DNA from: Alphaproteobacteria bacterium
Lineage (GTDB): Bacteria > Pseudomonadota > Alphaproteobacteria > RF32 > CAG-239
Direction of reading: 5' to 3'
NCBI GenBank assembly: GCA_017939155.1
Contig: JAGAZZ010000040.1
Location: 1-59,480 of the forward strand
DNA length: 59,480 nucleotides
Positions within the stretch are counted from its first letter, which is position 1. Each line of letters opens with the position of its first letter. The notes under the pieces were generated by a model that worked only from the letters and a program-made list of their open reading frames with translations, was not told the DNA's origin and did no database searches. Both the position numbers and the translations under genes were made by a program. Shown here in pieces: positions 1 through 9,051 of the stretch.

Positions 1-105
1 TCAAGCATACGAACCGAAGCAAATGCTTATAAATCAAGGTTTACAGGGAAATGATAACGAAAATGTACAGTTTGGGTCTTTAAAATCATACGAACCGCAA
101 ATTTT

Positions 106-144
106 TGATAAAAAACAAGAGGTTACATTAAAAAATGCAACCTC
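106..144 (-). terminator. Terminator of tRNA-Lys
   Basis: An 11-bp inverted repeat (GAGGTT...AACCTC, one mismatch) lies just downstream of tRNA-Lys on the minus strand and is followed there by a T-rich run, the form of a rho-independent terminator. Confidence 0.7.
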
Positions 145-153
145 TCCCCAAAT

Positions 154-229
154 TGGTGAGCTCGACGGGATTCGAACCCATGACCCTTTGATTAAAAGTC
201 AAATGCTCTACCGACTGAGCTACGAGCCC
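154..229 (-). tRNA. tRNA-Lys (anticodon TTT)
   Basis: Read on the minus strand, this folds into a full cloverleaf: acceptor GGGCTCG paired with CGAGCTC, D arm TAGCTCAGTCGGTAGAGC, anticodon loop CTTTTAA with anticodon TTT, T loop TTCGAAT, and an encoded CCA at 154-156. It is monocistronic with its own terminator. Positions 1-105 downstream of it hold no gene that I can support; the only visible feature there is a short direct repeat, CATACGAACCG, near 8 and 88. Confidence 0.96.
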
Positions 230-376
230 TCACAACTGAAATGGGTTTATAAAGGATATTTTTTAGATAGTCAATAAAAAAATTAAAAAAAAATGCATTT
301 AGCTATTTATTTATTAACTATTATGTGTTATTAAACACCTAAACAACGTAATAACAATAGATTATATGAGGTTAAA

Positions 377-694
377 ATGTCCACAGCCCAAGAATTGAAT
401 CAAGAAAGCAAATATGATATTTTACAAAATGAAGAAGGCGAAATCTTAATTATCATTAATTCGCGTGCCGGTGGTCCGGAAGACCCGCGTTTTGTGTATG
501 ACGGCGGCGAAACAGCTCTTTTATATCGCTCAAAAGAAAGTGCTGTTGTGTTTAAAAATATAGCCAAAGAGGCGCGCGTGCCGCTGAAATCGGTAACGAC
601 AATGTTAATTGTCGAAGTGGAAGATGAAGATGTTGCACGCGAATATGTTGTTCCGGTTCGTGTTGTAAAAGATATAAAATCTTACTTAAAATAA
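377..694 (+). CDS. Hypothetical small acidic protein upstream of the nuo-like trio
   Basis: This 105-residue protein is not one I recognise. It is acidic, has no signal peptide or membrane segment, and looks like a compact alpha/beta domain, with a strand-rich start (EGEILIIINS) and a second strand-rich stretch near residues 74-95. The start is supported by a GAGGT ribosome site a few bases upstream. It lies 30 bases before the nuoL-like gene on the same strand and probably shares its transcript. The function is unknown; an accessory or regulatory partner of the membrane trio is only a guess from position. Confidence 0.8.
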   Translation: MSTAQELNQESKYDILQNEEGEILIIINSRAGGPEDPRFVYDGGETALLYRSKESAVVFKNIAKEARVPLKSVTTMLIVEVEDEDVAREYVVPVRVVKDIKSYLK

Positions 695-724
695 ACCACA
701 TAAGACATAAAAGCCGGAGGCATT

Positions 725-2395
725 ATGGAAATAAACACGATGGCATATCTGTTGGCGACAGGCCTCGCCGGTTTAATTAAATTTAAAATGCGCTATGACA
801 GAATATTATCCTGGATGATATTTTTTGTTGTGGCGTTTTTGTTTGCTGATTATGTAAGCGCCGCCTTAAATAATCAGAATATCGCCTTTTCTTTGCTATG
901 GAATAGGACGGAAATAGGCGACATCCGCATAGATTTTCAGCCCGCCGTACCAACAAATCGTATAATTATTCCTTTGTTTTTCCTATCTCTTTTAACGATT
1001 CTCAATAATAACATTTTCCGCTATGAAGAAAAACGCACTCCCTTCGATTCGCTGATAGTCTTAAACTTTATCTCGCTAAGCTTATTAATCTGCTCCAAAA
1101 ATTATATCGAATTGATAACAATGGTTTTTGTAACGGATATTATCGGTTATCTTATCTTAAAAGATGTCGATTCGTCTAGGCGCTATGTGATATATAATTT
1201 TTTTGCCGATATGTGTCTGTTTATGATATTAGCGCTTGTTTGCGGTAAAATTCGGAGTCTTGAATTAACTAACCTATGGGAATATCACGAAATCGGTCGT
1301 CATAAAGATTTTACGGGAATTTTAGCCACTATTGCGCTCTTTATCAAAATGGGATGCTTCCTATTCCAAGGTTATCTGATGGATTTAAGCGAGGCCAGAT
1401 TCCAACGTATGAGCGCGGTTAACCTTTTGTTTTCGCCGCTGTCAGGCATTTTATTGCTGTTAAAGCTTTATAATTTGCTGATAGTGACACCATTTTTCTA
1501 TCCGCTGATTAAAATAATGACTGTCCTGACATTTTTGAGCGGAATCTCAGGCTTTATCACACAAAAATATTTTCGCAAAAAAATGGTCAGCTTAAATATG
1601 AGCTTCATCGGATTGGTGTTAGGAATATTCAGCCAAAACGGATTCGTCTGGCAAACGTATGTTTCTCAGCTCATCGTAGCGGTTTATCTCTTTAATCAGT
1701 TCTTTTTTAAGATTTATCTGTATCAAAACCGGGAAGATGACATAACGCGGATGCTCAACGGCAGAGAAACGAACACATTGCCACTGCAATCGCTGTTTGC
1801 CGAAATAACTCTCTTGTCAGGTCTGTTTTTAACTTTAATGCACCAAATTTCCGCAGAATTGTCCTTTCCGCTGTTATTTATATGTTCGGCAATTTTAATA
1901 ACAACAATAAGCATCGTCATCAGCCAAATATATAAATCTTCGCAATCTCGCCGTTTAGATTCGCTCCCACAAAACTCCATACGCTTTCTTTCCTTTGTCG
2001 TTAATATCGCTATATTGGCATCAGGTTTGTATTTTTATAAAGAAAATGCTAAAGAAACGGCGCTGTTTGCTTCCTCTTTTCTTATTGTTGCCGCCACACC
2101 GCTCGGCAAATATGCCAAAAATTTATATAACATCCCCAAATTGCAACAATATGAATTAAAAAGAAGCTTGTTTTGGCTGGTATTTGTCGCTCCTTTTATC
2201 CATATAAGCCGGATTCTGTGGTTAATGGTAGATTTGTTTTTATCCGAAAAAGTCATTACCGCTTTTATGAAACTATGCGACCGTGCCGGTATCGCCCTGT
2301 TTTTAAAATTAAATAAAAAAAACGCGACCATCGCTTTTGTTCTTTTGGGCATAGCGCTGTTCGTTGTGTCATTTTATAAAGGGATTAGACTATGA
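725..2395 (+). CDS. Diverged NuoL-like proton-antiporter-type membrane subunit
   Basis: A 556-residue protein with about fourteen hydrophobic segments, of the Proton_antipo_M type (complex I NuoL, MrpA and relatives). The recognisable core is around residues 200-250, where FIKMGCFLFQGYLMD occupies the place of the NuoL TM7-8 motif. The channel lysine (K208) and the following aspartate (D220) appear conserved. The TM5 glutamate essential in NuoL is not evident; a Thr-Asp pair sits at 137-138. A GGAGG ribosome site precedes the start. The stop overlaps the next start by four bases, so translation is probably coupled. It stands where nuoL sits in alphaproteobacterial nuo operons, but identity is low and complex I function is doubtful. 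Confidence 0.75.
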   Translation: MEINTMAYLLATGLAGLIKFKMRYDRILSWMIFFVVAFLFADYVSAALNNQNIAFSLLWNRTEIGDIRIDFQPAVPTNRIIIPLFFLSLLTILNNNIFRYEEKRTPFDSLIVLNFISLSLLICSKNYIELITMVFVTDIIGYLILKDVDSSRRYVIYNFFADMCLFMILALVCGKIRSLELTNLWEYHEIGRHKDFTGILATIALFIKMGCFLFQGYLMDLSEARFQRMSAVNLLFSPLSGILLLLKLYNLLIVTPFFYPLIKIMTVLTFLSGISGFITQKYFRKKMVSLNMSFIGLVLGIFSQNGFVWQTYVSQLIVAVYLFNQFFFKIYLYQNREDDITRMLNGRETNTLPLQSLFAEITLLSGLFLTLMHQISAELSFPLLFICSAILITTISIVISQIYKSSQSRRLDSLPQNSIRFLSFVVNIAILASGLYFYKENAKETALFASSFLIVAATPLGKYAKNLYNIPKLQQYELKRSLFWLVFVAPFIHISRILWLMVDLFLSEKVITAFMKLCDRAGIALFLKLNKKNATIAFVLLGIALFVVSFYKGIRL

Positions 2396-3813
2396 CTGAT
2401 TATTTGTTGTTATTGCTCATTTTGCTTCCTTTTATCGGGGCAATGTTTGTGATGTCAGCCAAAAGCGACCGCCATTATGCCGTAAATAATGTCTACCGCG
2501 TGTCAATCTGGATTATGGCTGTCGATATAGTCTTGCTCTTATACACTTTCTCGTTTTTTGATGTCGAAAAAAACGGTATTCAGCTTATTGAAAAATATCA
2601 GTGGCTGAATAATCCGGAAATTGCTCTTCTTCTGGGCGCAGATATATTTTCAATGATGTTGGCGCTAAGCATTAATTTGTCATTGCTTATCGCCGCAATT
2701 TGTACCTCAAGGGATGTTTTGCACCCCAAAACCCTCCTTGCCTCGGAGCTTTTGTTTATAAGTCTGTTAAACGGTTATCTTTTCGCTGCGGATATTTTTT
2801 CGTTTTATATCTTCTTTTCAGCCCTAAGTATGCCTTTGATTATTCTTGTCAGCACCTACGGCAATCAAAATAAAAAAAATATCTTTAAGCGTTTCAGCCT
2901 CTATAATTTAATCGGCGCAACACTTTTGTTCCTGGCGTTGATGTTAATTTATAATCTCAAAGGGGGAAATATTCCGCTTAACACGATAGGTCACCTCAAT
3001 TTAACCGGCACAATGCAATATGTCGTATGGTTTTCAATCTTTTTTGCCTTTGTGTCAAGGTTGCCGGTTTGGCCGTTTCATTACTGGATGGCGTCCATTA
3101 ATGCCACGCTGAAAAATCCGTTGGTGTTTTTAACCTCAAATTTAATCCCGCTCACGGGACTATACGGTTTTATGCGCTTTTGGCCAAATGCGGTTCCCGC
3201 CACCATCGGAAAATATGCGCCGCTTTTTGAAGCCGCGTGCATTGTGACGATGTTGTTTATTTCATTAATCAGCTTAAGCCATAAAGAAATCCGCTATAAG
3301 CTGTTTGCCTATACCACGGTATATTGCCTGCTATACTTGATAGGCGTCTTTTTGCCGACCGGCGCGCTCAAACAAAACATCGGCTATTCTTTGTTTGCCT
3401 ATATCCTGATTATCACCGTCATCTCGTTTGTCTTAAGCCATATTGAAGAAATAAAAAAACAATTAGGCTTAGGGCAGGGGATATTATGTTATATGCCAAG
3501 AGCTTCACAGTGTTTGTCATTGTTTATTTTGGCGGCCATCGGTCTGCCGGTGACCCCGCTGTTTTGGAATAACTTTATCATCGTTTCGGAAATTTTTAAT
3601 TACAGCCTGCTCTTAGGAATTTTAGTGATGCTATCAATGTTCATCGTAGCCCTTGCGCTCTTAGAGGAATTATACCGCTTAAAAGATAAAAGCTATGCCG
3701 CCTGTGCTAACATCAATAACATAGATTTGTCAAAAACGCGTTTTATAATTTGTATGATAAGCTTAAGCATATTGTTTTTCTCGTTTATAAAACCCTTATG
3801 GTTTGTGTTCTAA
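2392..3813 (+). CDS. Diverged NuoM-like membrane subunit
   Basis: A 473-residue polytopic membrane protein of the NuoM/MrpD type. FYIFFSALSMPL (138-149) matches the NuoM TM5 motif, but the proton-channel glutamate is replaced by S143. LPVWPFHYW (224-232) matches the TM7 motif, yet the essential lysine is R223 and the usual aspartate after the WLP motif is absent (MASIN instead). The overall fold therefore looks kept while key charged residues of the proton path are changed. The start overlaps the end of the nuoL-like gene and the nuoN-like gene follows 12 bases downstream. It may be a relic or a repurposed subunit; I cannot tell which. Confidence 0.75.
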   Translation: MTDYLLLLLILLPFIGAMFVMSAKSDRHYAVNNVYRVSIWIMAVDIVLLLYTFSFFDVEKNGIQLIEKYQWLNNPEIALLLGADIFSMMLALSINLSLLIAAICTSRDVLHPKTLLASELLFISLLNGYLFAADIFSFYIFFSALSMPLIILVSTYGNQNKKNIFKRFSLYNLIGATLLFLALMLIYNLKGGNIPLNTIGHLNLTGTMQYVVWFSIFFAFVSRLPVWPFHYWMASINATLKNPLVFLTSNLIPLTGLYGFMRFWPNAVPATIGKYAPLFEAACIVTMLFISLISLSHKEIRYKLFAYTTVYCLLYLIGVFLPTGALKQNIGYSLFAYILIITVISFVLSHIEEIKKQLGLGQGILCYMPRASQCLSLFILAAIGLPVTPLFWNNFIIVSEIFNYSLLLGILVMLSMFIVALALLEELYRLKDKSYAACANINNIDLSKTRFIICMISLSILFFSFIKPLWFVF

Positions 3814-3825
3814 AAAGGAGGCAAA

Positions 3826-5244
3826 ATGTTAAAAAATATAATCTCAGCCCTTCCTGAAATTTCCCTGCTTATCGGTATCCTGCATTTATGGTTTTTATTC
3901 CTTGCCAAAACCGAAAAAGCTAAAGTTTATTCTGCAGTTGCCAGATTTTGGTTGTTGGTTTCTTTGTTTTTTTCCGTCCTTTATTATGATAAAACTTTTA
4001 CATCACTTTTACAGCCAAACTCTTATACTCTGTTGTTTTATCTGCTCATAGGCTTTTTTGCTTATATTGTGTTAGGGCTGTCCTCATATTGGTTTAGTGC
4101 CAAAAATCGTTTGGGGTGCCGCTATGACGCTCTGATACTTTTAGCCTTGCTCTGTTTTAAGTTAATGCAAGAAACAGTGAGCCTGCTGGTGCTTTTTGCT
4201 TGTTATGTCCTCCTAAATGTGATGGAATGGAGCTTAAAAGGACTGAATTATGATAAAAAGACAGACCCCGAAAACGCGCGCTTATTTTGGATAACACTGA
4301 CAATCATAATACTTTTCGCTCTGGGGTTGCTCTATCTGAGCAGTCAGACAACCGCGCCGCTGTCTTATCAAACCATACAAACAATCTTAACCACGCAATC
4401 AGATTCTCTGCCGTGCTATCTTTCCGCCGTTTTTATCACAATTCCTTTTTTATATTCTTTAGGAATAGTGCCGTTTCACATTACGGCGGAAGACAATGCC
4501 GGCAAAAGTATTCTCCCCGTAAGCCATTATTTTGCCACCATAGCGCCAATCGCTTTATGGGGCGTTTTTATCAAGCTTAATCTACAGGTTTTATCTCCCT
4601 TAAAAGCAGACTTTTCACCTGTTTATGTTTTGTTTGCGCTTTCATCGGTTATCTTCGGCGCGCTCGGGGTAAATGCCCGCATTAATTTATACCGCATAAA
4701 CGCATACGCCAAAACCTATTATTTGGGCATTATGTTGCTGTTGCTGTCATATTTTAAAGCCCAAACAACCTATGCCTCGTTCTTAATCGGCTTAATCTCG
4801 GTTTTGGCGTTCAATGGGATGTATCTGGTTTTTTACAGCATAAAAAGCCGCGGCGAATATTTAGCCACAACCGCCTCACTGTCCGGTCTTGCCGAAAATA
4901 AACCCTACACGGCAGCTATCCTGATTGTAAGCCTTTTTTCCTTAATCGGTATGCCGCCTTTAGCCGGCTTTTTAGCTGAAATGAATATCATCAACGGGCT
5001 CATCAGCCAAAAAAGTTATATAAGCCTCGGCATAATTTTGTTCTTTTGGCTCGTGCTGGCTAAAGCCGGTTTAGAGCTGATAAAAGCCGCTTATTTTGAA
5101 CATCGCCTGAAAATCTATGACACGGAAAATACCCTCCTGATATTCTATATTTTCCTAAATATACTCTGCCTCGCGCTTGTTGTCTTTAATCCGTTTAATA
5201 TCATCGAAACCATGAAAGATATGTTTTATGTCCTATACCTATAA
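3826..5244 (+). CDS. Diverged NuoN-like membrane subunit
   Basis: A 472-residue polytopic membrane protein of the NuoN type. SLGIVPFHITAED (211-223) aligns with the NuoN TM7 motif, in which the conserved lysine becomes S211. SLIGMPPLAGFLAE near the C-terminus is a good match to the conserved NuoN TM12 motif, with a glutamate where NuoN has lysine. A ribosome site (AAGGAGG) precedes the start. The 3' end overlaps birA by 17 bases, the order nuoN-birA-rnj known from alphaproteobacteria. This synteny argues for descent from a true nuo operon rather than recent transfer, although the proton-pumping residues are largely lost. Confidence 0.78.
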   Translation: MLKNIISALPEISLLIGILHLWFLFLAKTEKAKVYSAVARFWLLVSLFFSVLYYDKTFTSLLQPNSYTLLFYLLIGFFAYIVLGLSSYWFSAKNRLGCRYDALILLALLCFKLMQETVSLLVLFACYVLLNVMEWSLKGLNYDKKTDPENARLFWITLTIIILFALGLLYLSSQTTAPLSYQTIQTILTTQSDSLPCYLSAVFITIPFLYSLGIVPFHITAEDNAGKSILPVSHYFATIAPIALWGVFIKLNLQVLSPLKADFSPVYVLFALSSVIFGALGVNARINLYRINAYAKTYYLGIMLLLLSYFKAQTTYASFLIGLISVLAFNGMYLVFYSIKSRGEYLATTASLSGLAENKPYTAAILIVSLFSLIGMPPLAGFLAEMNIINGLISQKSYISLGIILFFWLVLAKAGLELIKAAYFEHRLKIYDTENTLLIFYIFLNILCLALVVFNPFNIIETMKDMFYVLYL

Positions 5245-5953
5245 AGAAAAAATCGCCCTCTGGCAGTGGTATGACACCCCAAGTGTCACCTCCACCAATG
5301 ATGAAATAAAAAATCTCATCTCAACCGAAACCCCGGTGGTCTTGAGCGCCAGTCGCCAAACCAAGGGCAGGGGGCGCCGTGGTCATATCTGGCAAGAACA
5401 AAAAGGAAATCTCTATTTCACCTTAACCCAACATATCCCCCCGCAGGATTTAAGCCGCTATGTCTGTATCATCGGTTTGAGTTTGGCAAAAACCATTCTT
5501 GCACTGTCCCCCAAAAGCCTTGTCAAAATCAAATGGCCTAACGATGTGTTTTTAAATAATAAAAAAATATCGGGAATCTTGTTTGAAAATATCAAAGACG
5601 ACTTATGGGCAATAGGCGTCGGGGTTAACATCGTCTCCGCCCCAATACTTGAAAACGCAGCCTATCAGGCAACCTCCTTAAAAGAAAATGCGATAACACT
5701 TGACCGGACGGATTTTTTGCGCTATCTCTTACAAGAATTTGCCAAAGACCTTCTTTTTTACCAAGAAAACGGTTTTACCTCCCTAAAAGAAGAATGGCTG
5801 TCGCTGGCGTTGAACTTAAACCAAAAAATAACCGTAAAAAACGAGAAAACAGATAAAACCGGAATATTTTTAACGCTTGACGACAACGCTTATTTGATAT
5901 TAAAAACAGATAACGGAACAGAACGTATACTTGCCGGAGATTTATTTAGTTAA
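5228..5953 (+). CDS. birA: Biotin--[acetyl-CoA-carboxylase] ligase
   Basis: A 241-residue class I biotin protein ligase that attaches biotin to the BCCP subunit of acetyl-CoA carboxylase by way of biotinyl-AMP. The biotin/ATP loop is visible as GRGRRGHIW (47-55), with TSTND (21-25) before it and KIKWPNDVFLNNKKISGIL carrying the catalytic lysine. There is no N-terminal helix-turn-helix, so it is a ligase without repressor function. The start lies inside the nuoN-like gene, implying coupled translation. In many alphaproteobacteria a type III pantothenate kinase gene sits between birA and rnj; here it is absent and rnj follows after 15 bases. Confidence 0.95.
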   Translation: MSYTYKEKIALWQWYDTPSVTSTNDEIKNLISTETPVVLSASRQTKGRGRRGHIWQEQKGNLYFTLTQHIPPQDLSRYVCIIGLSLAKTILALSPKSLVKIKWPNDVFLNNKKISGILFENIKDDLWAIGVGVNIVSAPILENAAYQATSLKENAITLDRTDFLRYLLQEFAKDLLFYQENGFTSLKEEWLSLALNLNQKITVKNEKTDKTGIFLTLDDNAYLILKTDNGTERILAGDLFS

Positions 5954-5968
5954 AAAGGAAAATAAAAA

Positions 5969-7651
5969 ATGAATGATTTTAATAAAAAAGGAATATATTT
6001 TCTCCCCTTAGGCGGCGCCGATGAAATCGGAATGAATATGTTTGTCTATGCCGTTAACGGCAAGCTGATTGTTGTCGACGCAGGATTCGGTTTTTTAAAT
6101 GATGATTTCCCCGGGATGGATATGTGTTACGCTTCGCCCGAATTTTTGGAAAATTATCGCGAAGATATTTTAGGTCTTTTTATCACCCACGGTCATGAAG
6201 ACCACTTAGGCGCAATCGCCCAAATCTGGCCGTCGTTGCAGTGTCCCGTCTATGCGACGGATTTCTCTTTAGGGCTGATAAAAGAACGCTTAAGCGAATA
6301 TAAAATGCAAAATCTTGTCCCGCTGAACTCTGTTAATAAAGACCGCAAAGTCACGCTCGAAGGCTTTGAAGTGGAGTTTATCCCGATAGCCCACTCGATT
6401 CCCGAAACCTCGGCTCTGTTCATCAAAACCCCCTACGGCAACATTATGCACGCCACAGACTGGCGCTTTGATGATAATAAGCTCTCAATGGTCAAAACAG
6501 ATTTTCCGTCTTTAGAAAGAGCAGCCAAAGAGGGCGTGGATATTTTTGTTTGTGATTCAACCAACGTGATGGTAGACGAGCCGCAAGCCAGCGAAGAAGA
6601 CGTTCGCAATAATCTCTTAAAAATTATTCCTGAAATGCAAGGCGGAATCGTTGCCACCTGTTTTGCATCCAACATTATGCGCTTAGAAAGCCTGATTATG
6701 GCCGCGCGCGCCGCCGGCAGAACACCGGTTACTGTCGGCAGAAGCTTGGCAACCAATGTCAAAATCGCCAAAAATTGCGGTTATCTCCAAGACTATACCG
6801 ACCTTCACACCATTGACGAGGTGGACGGTATCACCTCCGATAAAGCCCTCTATATCTGCACCGGCTCGCAAGCCAACTATCGCAGCGCCATGACCATGAT
6901 TGCCAATGATGAAAGTAAATACATTAAGTTAGGCGCGGAAGATAACGTCATTTTCTCTTCAAAAATAATCCCCGGCAATGAAGATAAAATCGAGCGTATG
7001 CAAGAAAAAATCTTAGCCAAAGGCGCTCATCTCGTCACCGAGGAAGATTATTTGGTGCACACCTCCGGTCATGCCTGCAAAAAAGACCTAAAAGCCATGT
7101 ATGAACTGTTAAATCCGAAAATCGTTCTTCCCGTCCACGGCGATAAAAAGTTTATCCGTGAACATAAGCGTTTCGCGTTGAGTTGCGGTGTCAAAGATGT
7201 CTTTTCCGCCCAAAACGGGGATATATGCTTATATCAAAACAATAAAATCGAACTAAAAGAGCAAATCGTTGCCGATATTATGGGCATAGACCGCCGCCGT
7301 TCGGTAGCTTTAAGCTCAGAGTTGGTTAAAAATCGTCGCCGCATTATGTTTAACTGTTCGCTGTTCATAAGCGCCGTCATCAGCAAGGAAAACACGCTCC
7401 AATCTCTTGATTTTGACTCAATTGACATCTTGGAAGAAAATGAGTGGTATGTCTTAAAACAAGAGATAATGAGCCAAGTCCTCCCCTTGATAGAAAATAA
7501 AATTGCTGAGCGCCCGAACCGTAACGCCGCCGAAGATTTTATCCGTGGTCAAATCCGTCGCCGCGTTTTTGCCGCAACCGATATAAAACCGGTCACCATG
7601 CTTCAAGTCCATTGGCTTGAAGATACAGAACAGCCAACAGAAGAATTTTAA
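5969..7651 (+). CDS. rnj: Ribonuclease J
   Basis: A 560-residue metallo-beta-lactamase/beta-CASP nuclease. RNase J has 5'-to-3' exonuclease and endonuclease activity in RNA processing and decay, and substitutes or complements RNase E functions in many alphaproteobacteria. The metal motif HGHEDH is at 74-79. The beta-CASP signatures (CTGSQ, then SGHA and PVHG further on) follow in order, and the C-terminal dimerisation domain is present, so it looks full length. A purine-rich ribosome site (AAAAGGAAAATAAAA) precedes the ATG. It is co-directional with birA and with the LD-carboxypeptidase gene 18 bases downstream. Confidence 0.95.
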   Translation: MNDFNKKGIYFLPLGGADEIGMNMFVYAVNGKLIVVDAGFGFLNDDFPGMDMCYASPEFLENYREDILGLFITHGHEDHLGAIAQIWPSLQCPVYATDFSLGLIKERLSEYKMQNLVPLNSVNKDRKVTLEGFEVEFIPIAHSIPETSALFIKTPYGNIMHATDWRFDDNKLSMVKTDFPSLERAAKEGVDIFVCDSTNVMVDEPQASEEDVRNNLLKIIPEMQGGIVATCFASNIMRLESLIMAARAAGRTPVTVGRSLATNVKIAKNCGYLQDYTDLHTIDEVDGITSDKALYICTGSQANYRSAMTMIANDESKYIKLGAEDNVIFSSKIIPGNEDKIERMQEKILAKGAHLVTEEDYLVHTSGHACKKDLKAMYELLNPKIVLPVHGDKKFIREHKRFALSCGVKDVFSAQNGDICLYQNNKIELKEQIVADIMGIDRRRSVALSSELVKNRRRIMFNCSLFISAVISKENTLQSLDFDSIDILEENEWYVLKQEIMSQVLPLIENKIAERPNRNAAEDFIRGQIRRRVFAATDIKPVTMLQVHWLEDTEQPTEEF

Positions 7652-7669
7652 ACTATAAAGGAGAGAACA

Positions 7670-8650
7670 ATGCAAAAAATCATACCTGAAAAATTGCAAA
7701 AAGGCGATAAAGTTATGGTCATCGCTCCGGCGCGGGGCATAAAAATCATCGGGCAAGACGCCCGCGATATAGCCAAATCCAGGCTTGAAAGCTTAGGGCT
7801 AAAGGTTGTCTTTGCCCCCAACACAATCGATGAAAACTGGGACTATATGGGCTCTTCCTCAATTCAAAAACGCGTGGAGGATATTCATACCGCCTTTTCC
7901 GATAAAAGCGTTAAAGCGGTAATGACCATCATCGGCGGCGCCAACTCAAACCAACTCCTGAAATATCTTGATTATGAGTTAATAAAAAATAATCCGAAAA
8001 TCTTTTGCGGGTTTTCAGACATCACCGCGCTTGAAAATGCAATTCTTTCTAAAACCGGCTTAGTCGTCTATTACGGTCCTCATTTCAGCTCTTTGGGGAT
8101 GAAATACGGGTGTGACTATACTTTTGCGCACTTTGCCAAAATGCTCGTCACAAACGGCAAAGATACCATCACGCCCTCTGAAATCTGGAGCGATGATTTA
8201 TGGTTTTTAGACCAAGAAAAACGTGAGTTTGAAGCAAACGAAGGCTATTGGAATATCAGGAGCGGCAGCGCCCAAGGCACCATCATCGGCGGCAACCTCG
8301 GCACGTTTAATCTGCTTTTAGGCACCGAGTTTCGCCCAACTTTTGCTAAAGACACCATATTGTTTATAGAAGATACCGAGGGGTGTTCTTTGCCGGAGTT
8401 TGAGCGCAATCTTCAAGCCCTTATCCATCAGCCGGATTTTAAAAACGTCAAAGCTTTGGTCATCGGTCGTTTCCAAAAAGGCTCCAAAGTCACGAGAGAG
8501 GGACTTGAGTTTATCTTAAATACAAAGTCTGAACTGAAAGATTTGCCCATCTTGGCAAATGTAGACTTCGGACACACAGCCCCGCTCTTAACCATCCCCT
8601 TAGGCGGCACCGCCACCCTCAAAGACGGTCTTTTATCTTATGAAAACTAG
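7670..8650 (+). CDS. ldcA: Muramoyltetrapeptide (L,D-) carboxypeptidase, S66 family
   Basis: A 326-residue cytoplasmic serine peptidase of the LdcA/MccF family, which removes the terminal D-Ala from murein tetrapeptides during peptidoglycan recycling. The nucleophile is S116 in CGFSDITAL. GGNLGTFNLLLGTEFRP is the conserved central motif, and FGHTAPLLTIPLG places the catalytic histidine at about residue 302. The length is typical. A GGAGAG ribosome site precedes the start. It is the last gene of the rightward operon and ends before a bidirectional terminator. A 38-base copy of its 3' end recurs at 10216-10254, where it is fused to a glycosyltransferase relic. Confidence 0.93.
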   Translation: MQKIIPEKLQKGDKVMVIAPARGIKIIGQDARDIAKSRLESLGLKVVFAPNTIDENWDYMGSSSIQKRVEDIHTAFSDKSVKAVMTIIGGANSNQLLKYLDYELIKNNPKIFCGFSDITALENAILSKTGLVVYYGPHFSSLGMKYGCDYTFAHFAKMLVTNGKDTITPSEIWSDDLWFLDQEKREFEANEGYWNIRSGSAQGTIIGGNLGTFNLLLGTEFRPTFAKDTILFIEDTEGCSLPEFERNLQALIHQPDFKNVKALVIGRFQKGSKVTREGLEFILNTKSELKDLPILANVDFGHTAPLLTIPLGGTATLKDGLLSYEN

Positions 8651-8709
8651 GGCAAGACAAAGATAAAAATTCTCTTATAAATATGAAGAGCTATCTCAAT
8701 GAATCTAAA

Positions 8710-8744
8710 AAAAATGACACCGGCAGAACGCCGATGTCATTTTT
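8710..8744. terminator. Bidirectional terminator after ldcA
   Basis: A long perfect-loop hairpin (AAAATGACACCGGC, loop, GCCGATGTCATTTT, one mismatch) lies between the converging ldcA and the small minus-strand gene. T-runs follow on both strands. Confidence 0.85.
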
Positions 8745-8810
8745 TATTCTCTCAGATTATCTCTGGAGATTTTTACAATCCGATTTAAGATGGTGTAGAA
8801 AGCTGCTTTT

Positions 8811-9023
8811 TCACAAGGTTTCCTTGAGGTCATTTTGAACCTCATTAACCACGTCTTTTGTTTTATCAAAAGCCGCTCGCATGGATTTTTTAACCTTGGC
8901 TTCGCCGAAATGCCAGAAAATAAAACTGGCACAAGCAAAACCTAATACAAATTTCCAGCATCCCAAAACTAATGGGAGCAAAAGTACAGCACCGATGATG
9001 CAAAAAAGTGTTTTTGTTTTCAT
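8811..9023 (-). CDS. Small membrane protein with amphipathic C-terminus
   Basis: A 70-residue protein: a hydrophobic stretch (residues 5-38, one long or two short membrane segments) followed by a charged helix (KVKKSMRAAFDKTKDVVNEVQ). I do not recognise a family; the C-terminal DKTKDVVNEV resembles YtxH- or LEA-like helices. I chose the MKTKTLF start because the longer frame begins in the neighbouring repeat. There is no Shine-Dalgarno sequence, only an A/T leader ending ATTATG, as in several other accessory genes here. The palindrome-ended repeat lies immediately upstream and may supply its promoter. Confidence 0.6.
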   Translation of the reverse strand: MKTKTLFCIIGAVLLLPLVLGCWKFVLGFACASFIFWHFGEAKVKKSMRAAFDKTKDVVNEVQNDLKETL

Positions 9024-9051
9024 AATGTAAATTTTTTTTAAGTTATTAATT

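Noticed and set aside
23..277. 84-codon open frame at the window start
   Set aside because: It runs across the antisense of tRNA-Lys and has no ribosome site.
4287..4580. 97-codon frame inside the nuoN-like gene
   Set aside because: Shadow of the larger gene in another frame, low-complexity composition and no ribosome site.
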